From NCBI GenBank assembly GCA_033807775.1, contig CM066312.1, positions 27,811,696 through 27,875,695 on the forward strand: a stretch of 64,000 nucleotides of DNA, in the 5' to 3' direction. This document shows, in pieces, positions 34,236-43,800 of the stretch (within the stretch, counting starts at the first letter, position 1; every line of letters starts with the position of its first letter). This DNA comes from Saussurea involucrata. Its lineage: Eukaryota > Streptophyta > Magnoliopsida > Asterales > Asteraceae. Below the pieces are notes generated by a model. That model searched no databases. It was given only the letters and a program-made list of their open reading frames with translations, and was not told the DNA's origin. The translations under genes were made by a program, and so were the position numbers.

Positions 34236-35471
34236 GTGTCATCTCCTCTACAACTTCTCCATATGGATTTGTTTGGCCCTGTTAACAAACAATCCATCTC
34301 TGGAAAGAAATATACATTGGTCATAGTTGATGAATTCTCTCGCTATACCTGGGTAATGTTTCTCCGTTCTAAGAGTGACACCCCTGAAGAACTCATCACT
34401 TTTGTCAGGAAAATGGAAGTCTTGAATAACATGACCGTTCGCTCAATAAGGAGTGATCATGGGACTGAATTCAAAAATAGTTCCCTTGATTCCTTCTTTG
34501 AAAGTAAGGGTATTTCTCATAACTTTTCCTCAGTGAGAACACCACACCAAAATGGAGTCGTTGAAAGAAGAAATCGAACTATCATCGAAGCTGCACGTTC
34601 AATGCTCAGCGATTCTTATCTACCTACTCAGTTTTGGTCAGAAGCTGTCAACACTGCTTGTTTTACTCAAAACAGGTCGCTGATTGTCAAAAGATTCAAA
34701 AAGACAGCCTATGAACTTTTCCATGGGAGAAAGCCTTCAATTAGCTTTCTTCACATCTTAGGATGTCAGTGTTTCATACTGAACAACAGAGATGCCCTTG
34801 GAAAGTTTGATCCTAAGGTTGATGATGGAATCTTTCTTGGATACTCCTCAGTCTCCAAAGCCTTCAGAGTCTTCAATCGAAGAAGACAAACTGTAGAAGA
34901 AACAATCCCCGTCACGTTTGACGAATCCCATTCAGCGAACTCTAGACCTTCTGCTGATACTGAAGAACTGAATCAATGGATGTTTTCTCATCTTGGTGAT
35001 TCAGAAGATGCTCCTATTTCTCAAACTCATACTCATACCGCTGAAGATGATGATCCTACTATCATCCCAAGCATGCAGACAAGTGAAGCTGAATCCTCAT
35101 GGGTCTCAGCTGTTCCTCTTAACACTATGCCTACTTTTGAACCCTCTATCTCAGATATACCATCTACTTCTCAGCATTCAGTGAAGGAAATGACATCTAA
35201 ACCTCTTCCTCTCTTGGCTGATATACCAGAAGTTGCTGAAGCCTCATCTTCAGCTCCTCCAGAAGTTCAGATTGAGTCAGCGACTTACGCTCCGGCTCAG
35301 CGATGGACTTTTAATCACCCTATTGATCAAATTCTTGGTGATCCAAACGCTGGTGTTCAGACTCGACGAAGTGCAGGTAACATTTGTTTATTTGCTAACT
35401 TTATTTCTCTGATTGAATCAAAGAAAACAGATGATGCCCTCAGAGATCCAAATTGGGTCAGCGCTATGTAA
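34236..35471 (+). CDS. Element F integrase core and C-terminal region (intact D-D-E), polyprotein fragment
   Basis: Long open stretch from 34236. The catalytic triad is visible: Asp in LLHMDLFGPV, Asp in RSIRSDHGTEF, Glu in PHQNGVVERRNRTI. It is followed by the usual Copia blocks AEAVN/SEAVNTACFTQNRSLIV, YELFHGRKPSISFLHILGCQ, FLGYSSVSKAFRVFN and VEETIPVTFDES, then a Ser/Pro-rich linker. It ends at TAA 35469-35471; element E has a Gln codon (CAA) there, so this is one point change before RT. The start ATG is internal to pol, not a natural gene start. Frameshifts upstream mean no functional Pol is expected. Confidence 0.85.
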   Translation: MSSPLQLLHMDLFGPVNKQSISGKKYTLVIVDEFSRYTWVMFLRSKSDTPEELITFVRKMEVLNNMTVRSIRSDHGTEFKNSSLDSFFESKGISHNFSSVRTPHQNGVVERRNRTIIEAARSMLSDSYLPTQFWSEAVNTACFTQNRSLIVKRFKKTAYELFHGRKPSISFLHILGCQCFILNNRDALGKFDPKVDDGIFLGYSSVSKAFRVFNRRRQTVEETIPVTFDESHSANSRPSADTEELNQWMFSHLGDSEDAPISQTHTHTAEDDDPTIIPSMQTSEAESSWVSAVPLNTMPTFEPSISDIPSTSQHSVKEMTSKPLPLLADIPEVAEASSSAPPEVQIESATYAPAQRWTFNHPIDQILGDPNAGVQTRRSAGNICLFANFISLIESKKTDDALRDPNWVSAM

Positions 35472-36171
35472 GAAGAACTAACAGAATTCGAAAGAAACAA
35501 AGTTTGGAAGCTCGTTCCACGACCATCCGACAAGTCAGTGATAGGCACTAAATGGGTCTATCAAAACAAGTTGGATGAACATGGAACTGTAACCTGCAAC
35601 AAGGCTCGTCTTGTTGCTCAGGGATACAGACAAGAGGAAGGTATAGATTATGATGAAATATTCGACCCAGTTGCAAGACTAGAATCCATTCTTCTATTCT
35701 TAGCTTACGTTGTACACAAAGACTTCAAGGTTTATCAGATGGATGTTAAGTCAGCGTTCCTCAATGGAAAGCTGAATGAAGACGTCTACGTGGAACAACA
35801 TCCAGGATTCTCAGATCCTAAGCATCCAGGTTATGTTTATAAACTGGATAAGGCACTTTATGGCTTAAAGCAAGCTCCTCGTGCATGGTATGACACTCTC
35901 TCTACTTATCTCCATATTGAAAAAATTGAGCGAGGTAAAATCGATAAAACACTATTTTTCAGGAAAGTAAAAGGTCATATTATTCTAGTTCAAATATATG
36001 TCGATGATATTATATTTGGTTCTACTAACCCTGACCTATGTACTCGTTTTGATGAAAGAATGAAAGCTGAATATAAAATGAGTATGATGGGTGAGCTAAC
36101 CTATTTCCTTTGTCTTCAAATCAAGCAGAGTGAAAAAGAAACTTTCATTCACCAAGGAAAATATGTTAAAG
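35472..36171 (+). pseudogene. Element F reverse transcriptase, first part, cut by insertion D
   Basis: Open from after the 35469 stop to the D insertion. Blocks: EELTEFERNKVWKLVPRP, KWVYQNKLDEHG, ARLVAQGYRQEEGIDYDEIF, YQMDVKSAFLNGKLNEDVYV, KALYGLKQAPRAWYDTLS and the catalytic IYVDDIIFGS (about 35994) intact, then MSMMGELTYFLCLQIKQ. D interrupts right after FIHQGKYVK, with TAAAG duplicated; the domain resumes at 41245. Confidence 0.88.
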
Positions 36172-36422
36172 TGTTAGGACAAATATGTCTTCAGGATTTA
36201 ATCTTGATTTATAGACTCAAAGTCTTTGTATTTAGTCATGTGTAGAAAGTTAAAGATAGCTTATTTCCCTAATAAGTCTTAGGGTATATAAGGCTTTGTT
36301 TAGACTTTCTTTGGAAGCTTTTGGTCATAACTCATATCTTGTAAACACAGAGAGCCGATATAATAAGATCTACTTTCTCTCTCTAGAATTTCTCTCTAAT
36401 CTTGATAGATCTTGGATTAACA
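36172..36422 (+). repeat. Element D 5' LTR
   Basis: TGTTAGGACAAATATGTCTT...GGATTAACA, 251 bp; TATA box GTATATAAGG at about 36284-36293. Confidence 0.95.
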
Positions 36423-36424
36423 AT

Positions 36425-36436
36425 TGGTATCAGAGC
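36425..36436 (+). other. Element D primer-binding site, tRNA-iMet type
   Basis: TGGTATCAGAGC, two bases after the LTR end. Confidence 0.93.
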
Positions 36437-37402
36437 TGGAACAAGATTGAGAGATGGAATTCTACTGATCAAACATACGAATTTGGTGATTTCACAAGCA
36501 AATTTGATTGATTTTCTGGATTTTTCAAGAAAATCTCATTTTCTTTAGATTTTATCAAATTTTGGTGATTTTTGATCGAATTTGTTCAAATCTTAGCTCC
36601 CTGGATTCGTTTTTCTGAGGAGATTATATTTTGTTAAAGGATCGAAGTCTAATTCGAAAGTTTTCAGCATCAATTTTGAGGTTTTAAAGAAAATTGATCT
36701 GTGCATGTTCGTTCTCTGCTCGATCAATTCAAACTCAATTTCAGAGGTTTTCAGAGGTTCTTTATTGAAGAAAAAGTGTTAGGATTTGGATTTCGAACCT
36801 GTCTGTACAAGATTTTCTCAGAAATTTTGGTGTTCAGAGGATTTTTGAAGATTTTGATCATTTCTCGCTAGATCTGGACTTTTTGCAACATTCATCTTCT
36901 TTTCGCAACATTCATCATCAAATTTCGCAACCTTCAGTTTTCTGATTCCAAGTATACTTTTCACATTACTTCTCGCTACCTTCTGCTGCGAAAACCTTAC
37001 TTTTCGCAACCCTCTGACCCGAATAGTCAATCTTTTCGCAAGCTTCTTTTGCAAAAAGTAATCCTTCAGATTCCCACTTCCAGCCCAAGTCTACTTTTCG
37101 CAACCTTTGCTTGCGAAATCCTCAATTCTCGCAACCGTTGCTTGCGAATTTCTCACTTCTCGCTTCCTTTGCTTGCGAGTTCCTTATTTCTCGCAACCCT
37201 TTCTTGCGAGTTTCTGACTTGTTTATTTTCAGACAATTTCCAGTATTGACTTTCTATTCTCACTTTGCGCCACTATAGTGTATTTCATACACTTTAAGAG
37301 TTTTTCAAGAAAAAGTTTTATATAATTCTTTTTTTCTGATTGTTCATTTTCCGCAGATTCAGTAGATTTTTATTATAAAGATCTTTTAATCGTCAAGCGA
37401 AC
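36437..37402 (+). repeat. Element D leader with TTTTCGCAA/TTGCGAA word array
   Basis: Noncoding leader. From about 36890 to 37215 it has repeated TTCGCAACC and TTGCTTGCGA words at roughly 20-35 bp spacing (for example 36900, 36980, 37000, 37100, 37130, 37140, 37195). The word is shared with element A although the LTRs differ. Confidence 0.8.
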
Positions 37403-38830
37403 ATGAACCGACTTCCAGTGCTGATCAAAGAATATGATTTTGAACGATGGAGTGTTTCGTTCATCGACTCTATTGCGAGTAGCGAAAATGGAGAGAATAT
37501 GATAAAATCTTTCTCCGAAGGTCCAATGATCAGATATAAAATGGAGAATGATTTTACAGAAGAAGAGATTAAAAGAAAGAAAGCTGACAAAGAAGCTTCA
37601 TCCAACTTGATCTTCGCACTTTACAAACTTCCGCAACACATCTTCAAACGCGTTGAATGTTTCAAAAACAATCCAATGCTTATGTGGAACGAGTTAACAA
37701 AGCAAATGCTTGGATCTGAAGTTGCTTTTAAGAGAAAGGAAGAAGAAAAGAAAGCTGAAAAAGAGGATACGGAACAGAAATCATCAGATGCTGAAAATGA
37801 GGAACTCAAGCAAAAGGTTATTGAACTTACAAAGAAGTTGTCTGAAACGGAATACTTGCTAAAAGAGGAAAAAGAAAATTTCATAAAAGAAAGAGTTGCT
37901 CGTTCAGATGACAAAAAGCAAATTTTGTCCCTTTCCCAGAAAGTTTCTGAACTTGAACAAGCTTCAAAGACGGAGAAGAAAGAAAGTGAAGAAAAGAAAG
38001 CTCTTGAACTCAGATGCATAAAACTTTCCAAACAAAATTTAGATTTTGAGAAAGTTTTATTTCTTGAAAAAGAGAAATTGGAGAAGGAAAGGCTTGAATT
38101 TGAAAATAAAAGGAAAGACTTTGAAGCAAAGAATGTGAAGTTGTCAAAGAAGATATCTGAGCTTCAAAAAGAATTAGATGAAGAAAGACAAGAGCTGGAA
38201 AAGAGAAAGAAAGCTGACTTTCAGGCCAGGAGCGTCAAAGATGAATTTTCTATTGAAAGGAAGATATTTCAGCAAGAAATACGAAAGCTCACAAAGAATT
38301 TGGCCGTGTTATCGACTGCTATTATGAAAGAGAAGAGGGTTAATTGTGACATTCAGAAGAAGCTTGATTTGATGACCAAGAAACGGAATGACTTATTTGA
38401 CAAAGTGAAGTCTCTCAACAAATCCAAAAGCTATTCAGAAAGTCCGATTCGACCTTATAATCTCTTCTATGATCATTCAGTGGATAATTATTCCAAATTT
38501 CAATCTGCTGACCTTCCTACATATAAGAAAGTCAACATGCAATGGAGAGTGAAAGGTACGATTTCTCAAAAAGATGTACCAAAATCATCTGTTCCCAACA
38601 AGAACACTAACCTGAAAGGTAAATCTTTTACTAAACCTTGTTCATTATATTCCGCAAATCATTTAATCAGGTTAGCACAAAAGAATTTTTGATGTTCTTA
38701 TTGTGGAACTAATGATTTTATTAAAAATTATAATGCTCAATATTGGTATGGTACTTATAATTTTCCTTCTTATAGAGCTCCGCTTAACAAGCCAGGACCC
38801 AAGACACGTTGGGTACCAAAATCTACTTAA
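37403..38830 (+). pseudogene. Element D Gag with a very long coiled coil; zinc knuckle lost
   Basis: A 429-codon open frame starts at ATG 37403 (MNRLPVLIKEYDFERWSVSF). Residues 1-110 resemble a Copia Gag N-terminal region (EASSNLIFALYKLPQHIFKR). About residues 110-330 are an uninterrupted Lys/Glu-rich coiled coil. Then a basic tail contains NMQWRVKGTIS. A TGA at 38690-38692 ends it. The same frame continues to 38830 with CSYCGTN, where a CCHC knuckle should follow, but the expected His and last Cys are replaced (Phe and Asn), and it ends TRWVPKST. So nucleic-acid binding by the knuckle is probably lost while the coiled coil is preserved. Confidence 0.82.
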
Positions 38831-38912
38831 TCTGTTTTTGCAGATTTAGAAGCAAAGCGTTGAACTCTCGGAAGAAGATTACTTGTGCCATTAAGGGGGA
38901 GTAAAGAGAATT

Positions 38913-39084
38913 GGTTTCTAAACACATCAGTTTAGAACCCGGATTTCACAGTTATTGGTTTCTGAATACATCAGTTCAGGACCCGTGCTTCAACGACAAT
39001 GGCTTCTGGACAAATTAGTTCAGGACCCGTACTTCAATGGCTAAGACTTCTAAACAAATCAGTTTAGAACTCGTACTTTTCAGG
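38913..39084. repeat. 44-bp tandem array, four units
   Basis: Units start at 38913, 38957, 39001 and 39045, exactly 44 bp apart; the last is 40 bp. Each has TTCTRAACAMATCAGTTYAG then GAACCCG/GGACCCG. ACTGAT/CAGT halves within the unit are partly complementary. Confidence 0.9.
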
Positions 39085-39560
39085 TTAAATCTTTTACCGC
39101 ATGATCATACTACTCAGGTGATATTCTTAACTGTCGCATCTTTCTATTTCAAAGAACAAGTGGTAAAAGGTAACATTGCATTATGTTTTATCTCTAGTGC
39201 TATGAATGTTTGAATCTTTACAAATTTAATTCAATGAGATGAAATATTTTTCAACTTTCATTCATTGAATGAAATGTGTGTCAAGGGTGATTTTACAAGC
39301 GTTTTTGTATTATCTGAGTTACATCTGTTTCATCTTTCACTTCTGAAACAAATCGAAAGGTCAGCAAAACAAGAATGAAATTACGCTGAATGCTCAAAAT
39401 TATGTGATTCTAGATTTATATAGAATATAATCCTCAAAAAGCCTTTTTGTTAGAATGATGGATGGAAACGAAAATATGGGGAAAGCACTATGTTTTAGAA
39501 CCAAGTGTTTGAGATGCTCTAAGTTTTAAATCTAATCATTTAGTTTGAAAGTTTGTGCCA

Positions 39561-39836
39561 GTGGCCTTTCTGGTTTGGGAGATTAAGTCCTAAGGGGTGC
39601 TCGACACCTAGTCCCTAAGACCAACTGGTCTAGGATCGGCTGACCCAAATCCTGCTTTAGAACCAGATAGAAAGCCATGTTCTACTGGTACAAATGGGTT
39701 TAAGATATATTGATGTGGCCTTTCTGGTTTGGGAAAGTAAGTTATAAGGGGTGCTCGTCACCTAGCACCTAAGGCCAACTGGTCTGGGATCCGCTGACTC
39801 AAATCCTGCTATAGAACCAGATAGAAAGCCATGTTT
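39561..39836. repeat. 154-bp direct duplication
   Basis: Copies start GTGGCCTTTCTGGTTTGGGA at 39561 and 39715 and share AAGGGGTGCTCG, CCAACTGGTCT, CAAATCCTGCT and GAACCAGATAGAAAGCCATG. Confidence 0.9.
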
Positions 39837-39875
39837 AACGGTGTATCTTATTCTTAATAAACTTTGTGATTAAAA

Positions 39876-39968
39876 GATGCCAATGAGCACAAAATCAAAA
39901 GATACCAATGAGCACAAAATCAATAGATGCCAATGTGCACAAAATCAAAGGATGCCAATGAGCACACA
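39876..39968. repeat. 25-bp tandem array, four units
   Basis: Units at 39876, 39901, 39926 and 39951 (last partial), consensus GATGCCAATGAGCACAAAAT then CAAAA. Confidence 0.92.
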
Positions 39969-40977
39969 TCTCTTGAAACTTGAGGAAAATACAAAGTCGC
40001 GATAAACCTGTAAATTTGTGAAAATTCTGATTTTGGACAAATAGTGTGAGTAGAGTAGAGTATTCTGATGTGTTTTAGAATTGCATATGCTTGTTGCTGA
40101 TCATATTTTGCATGCTAGCACACCAAATAGATTTAATAAATGGGTTGAAACTGAACATTTTTAACTTGATATGCAATGATGTCTAGTATTTGAATCCCAA
40201 CACATGCATTTGATTTCATTTGATTGATAAATCTGTTAAATTTCATTAAGTTGAATTTCTTTTGTAAAGTTTTCAAATGATCAAATGTTAGTAGTTATAA
40301 AATGTAGTTCAATGAATTTTATTTTCCTTGTATAAAATTTTCAACTACTGTGCCTAAATGAAATATATGCATATTTTCAGGGGGAGAAAACAAATTGCTC
40401 CAGAATTCTTATTTTGAGGGGGAGCAAGGTTATTCGATAAGGAGGAGATTGTTAGTGAGAATCAGAGACGCGACTGAAATTGAAGAAGGTTTTCGATGAT
40501 CATGATGCACACTCTCATCGAAAAAGGGGGAGAAATGTTTAGTTCAATTTCATGTCAAAGCTTTCAAGTTAAAGATTCAATTTCACGACAGGGGGAGAAA
40601 TGTTTAAAGAAGACTTCGTCTCAAGAAAGGAAAGGGGGAGATTTCTTCTTCAAGAGTTTAAGAGAAATTGATTGATCATCTTGTGATCTCTTTTTCTTAA
40701 ACTTGTGCTATATGGTGAATATCCTTACTGAAGATTGAAGTTCTCAAGTCAAAGAAAGAAAATGGGGAGAATTCTTCAAGAGTTTAGGAAAAATCGATTG
40801 ATCATCTTGGTTTCTCAAGAAGATCTCTTTTTCTTAGTTTTGCGCTACATTGTGTCAAAATGCCTTGTGTGAAGAAAAACAAATTCTCCAGATCAAAGAA
40901 AGAAAATCTCCGTCGGTTCCCCATCTGAAGATATTGTCAAAATGCCTTGTGTGACAATTTGAATCCAAGGGGGAGAT

Positions 40978-41239
40978 TGTTAGGACAAATATGTCTTCAA
41001 GATTTAATCTTGATTTATAGACTCAAAGTCATTGTATTTAGTCATGTGTAGAAAGTCAAAGCTAGCTTATTTCCTTATTAAGTCTTAGGGTATATAAGGC
41101 TTTGTTTAGACTTTCTTTGTAAGCTTTTGGTCATAACTCATATCTTGTAAACACAGAAATCCGACATAATAAGATCTACTTTCTCTCTCTACTCTCTCTC
41201 TAGAATTTCACTCTAATCTTGATAGATCTTGGTTTAACA
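40978..41239 (+). repeat. Element D 3' LTR
   Basis: TGTTAGGACAAATATGTCTT...GGTTTAACA, 262 bp; the extra length is a duplicated CTCTCTCTACT-type run near 41180. Followed by TAAAG. Confidence 0.95.
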
Positions 41240-41244
41240 TAAAG

Positions 41245-42017
41245 ATATGCTGAAAAAGTTTGATTTAACTCAGAGCTCAGCTATGAAAACCCCTATGGTA
41301 CCACCACTGACACTAAACAAGGATCCTTCAAGAAAACCTGTTAATGTCACGACGTACCATGGGATGATCGGCTCTCTTCTGTATCTTACAGCTAGCCGAC
41401 CTGATACTATGTATGCAACCTGTTTGGGTGCACAATATCAAGCTGAACCTAAGGAATCTCATTTGATCGCTGTAAAGCGAATTTTTTGTTACCTTAAGGG
41501 TACTCCTATAACCTAGGTCTTTGGTATCCCAAAGACTCAGGATTTGATCTAATCGCCTATTCAGATAGTGATTTTGCAGGTTGCAAATTGGATAGGAAAA
41601 GCACCACAGGAGGCTGTCAGCTCCTAGGTGGAAAGTTGGTGAGTTGGACAAGTAAAAAGCAAAACTCAGTGTCCACCTCAACCGCTGAAGCTAAGTACGT
41701 AGCCACTGGAAGCTGTTGTTCTCAGGTCTTGTGGATGATAAATCAACTACTGGACTATGACCTTCAGCTCTCGAAAATTCCAATCTATTGCGACAGCAGT
41801 AGTGCCATCGCTATAGCAAAAATCCAGTGCTACACTCAAAGACTAAACACATCGAGATCAGGTATCATTTTATCAGAGATCATGTGATGAATGGAGATAT
41901 AAAACTTCATTTTATTCCAACTGACTTTTAGTTAGCTGACCTGTTTACCAAACCTCTTGATGAGACAAGATTCAACTTTCTCATCAGCGAGCTTGGAATG
42001 CTGAACTTAGAAGAGTA
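41245..42017 (+). pseudogene. Element F reverse transcriptase end and RNase H, broken
   Basis: Resumes after D. 41247-41516: KKFDLTQSSAMKTPMVPPLT, MIGSLLYLTASRPDTMYATC, then a frame change and a stop at 41514-41516. RNase H (about 41550-42017) has the first acidic block near 41562 (Tyr-Ser-Asp-Ser-Asp-Phe), DRKSTTGGCQLLGGKLVSWT, STSTAEAKYVATGSC (active-site Glu), YCDSSSAIAIA (Asp), then after another frameshift near 41820 LFTKPLDETRFNFLISELGM. Pol ends near 42017. Catalytic residues are visible but the frame is broken at least three times. Confidence 0.82.
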
Positions 42018-42793
42018 AAAACTTAAGCGGTTCACATTTGATCAGTGATTATAAAATGAACTTATATAACCCTATTAATCACCTACTCTGAACAAAAATG
42101 ATTCGCTGATATCAAGGTACGTTCTCTCTTACTCGCCGACGTTCCCCTAAGAATGCAAGATTTCAAAACAAATTGCATCGCTGAATATCTCTTCCTTTCA
42201 GTGATACTTTGAAATTCTAAAACTAAGACGTATATTTCTAATTAGTGCTTCATGTTTTAAAAATGTCCCTGAGTTTTCAAAATCCTCAGAGACACCTTAA
42301 GATGTGAAAGGACGTTTGTGACGTCATCACAACGGATAAACCATGGCACGCCTTTTCTCTGACACGTTCGCCGTTTCGTTTACCTTCTCCAATCAAATTC
42401 AAGGGACGTGTCCGTGTCATCATGAAAAACTTTCCCGCTAATAGTTTTTCTCTCTCTACTCTCATTATATAAACCTCTTGAGTTTATATTTTTACCTTTT
42501 ACGCGAACATCATCTCTCTCGAACAAGAACAACTGTTGCTTTTGAACTAAACTCCCAGAAACTGTTCATCTTCATCTTCAAACATCAAAGGTTAATATTT
42601 CTGTTATTTTCCTTTACATAAACTTGTTTTTGATCTTATTCTTGTTTCTAAGAGATCAAACAAAAGAACTTTCTTAAAATGAAATCATTTCTCTTCATGA
42701 TTTTATGAATGCAATCTGTATCTCAGATTGTTCTTCAAGTTTAAAATAAAAATATTAAACTTGACATTTCATATGTTTTTCCAGAATTCCTTT
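42018..42793 (+). other. Element F spacer between RNase H and env-like ORF, first part
   Basis: No gene. Promoter-like motif series at 42319-42473, then a leader whose text ends CATCAAAG|GTTAAT near 42589, a possible splice donor. B inserts after 42793. The continuation is 52604-52795, ending ATGAACAG|AAATGG. Confidence 0.7.
42319..42473 (+). promoter_or_regulatory. Putative internal promoter upstream of the F env-like ORF
   Basis: TGACGTCA (42319-42326), CCAATCA (42389-42395), TTTCCCGC (42431-42438) and TATATAAA (42466-42473), in the same order as in E. With B removed the TATA lies about 515 bp from the env-like ATG, compared with about 530 in E. Confidence 0.62.
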
Positions 42794-43571
42794 TGTTAGC
42801 TCCAAATATTCATAATATTAGAAGTATTGAAAAATAGGCCAAGTATAGAAGACTTCCACAGAAGCTCTGCGGAGTGCCACATAAGCTCTGCCAAAGTAAA
42901 CAAGAAGAATCATTCAAGGAACACCAAGACCAGACAGAACTAAAGAAGACTGCTATCAGAAGAATCAAGTCACAGAACCTCTGCCACCCTTGACAGAAGC
43001 TCTGCGGAAAAGACTGAAGACTTGGAAGATATTTATAATATCTTACCACTGTTACAGAAATATCTTGCTACTGTTCCAGGGTCTGTTCATCAACTTGTAC
43101 AAGGCATAGTCTGACTCCTACACGTGTCATACTCCGATAGGACCACCTTTCAGTTTGATTATAGCGCATTTAATGCATGCAGTTTTCCAACTGTTCATAC
43201 CATCCCTTCTTTCCTGTAGCAATAGTCTTTTTGTCTAGAATAGATCTTTTGTAGTAGTATAAAAGGAAGACTCATGTTGAGTTCTTCCTTAACATATATC
43301 ATCACAAGACATAAGATTAACACCCACTTCTACACGCAAAATCTTCTACGCACAAACACTTGCACACAATTAACGTCAAATCTGTTCTTAGTGTTCTTAA
43401 TCAAATACAGTCATCTTGGAGATATTCATCTGTTCTTCATATACTGTTTATTTGGTATTTTGTGTTGTTTCTATATAAACATCTGTTAGTTCTTCAAATA
43501 CGCTTCCGCAACACATCTTATTTGAACTAATAGATTAGATAATCTTTGTTAATCAAATACGGGAACCAACA
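42794..43571 (+). repeat. Element B 5' LTR
   Basis: TGTTAGCTCCAAATATTCAT...GGGAACCAACA, 778 bp; TATA box GTATAAAAG at 43257-43265. Longer than the 3' LTR by about 38 bp, mostly a TTTATTTGGTATTTTGTG-containing insert near 43445-43490 that the 3' LTR lacks. Confidence 0.94.
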
Positions 43572-43573
43572 AT

Positions 43574-43585
43574 TGGTATCGGAGC
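43574..43585 (+). other. Element B primer-binding site, variant
   Basis: TGGTATCGGAGC two bases after the LTR; one base differs from the iMet-type TGGTATCAGAGC seen in all other Copia-type elements here. Confidence 0.85.
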
Positions 43586-43800
43586 AAAGCTTGGTTTTCA
43601 ATATCAAGTGATCCTCGTTTAACAAGATTATTGGTAGAAACGTGGTCTGATTTTAACCTGTTATTCATTCCTACAAACAGATTCTATTTTTCAGCCATTT
43701 TCGATTTATTCGATATTTGGTAAATCCAGAAAATCTTTCCAGATTATTCTTTCGTACTTTTTCGTGTCATATCTTTATTCTGAAACTTTCTACTCTTAAA

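Larger units (their letters stand above)
38831..40977 (+). other. Element D noncoding tail with three tandem arrays and a PPT cluster
   Basis: No gene. It contains, in order, a 44-bp array (38913-39084), a 154-bp duplication (39561-39836), a 25-bp array (39876-39968) and at least seven GGGGGAG polypurine tracts between 40379 and 40977. The last (about 40965-40977) abuts the 3' LTR and is the functional PPT candidate. In an autonomous element pol would lie here. Confidence 0.8.
36172..41239 (+). mobile_element. Element D: gag-only non-autonomous Copia-type element (TR-GAG-like)
   Basis: LTRs 36172-36422 and 40978-41239, perfect 5-bp duplication TAAAG (36167-36171, 41240-41244), iMet PBS, one gag ORF, a long repeat-rich noncoding tail and a PPT. 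There is no protease, integrase, RT or RNase H, and no env-like ORF. LTRs are very similar by eye. It cuts F's reverse transcriptase. Confidence 0.94.

Noticed and set aside
39876..39968. CRISPR-like regular repeat (25-bp units)
   Set aside because: Units are contiguous without unique spacers, in a plant retroelement; it is a simple tandem array.
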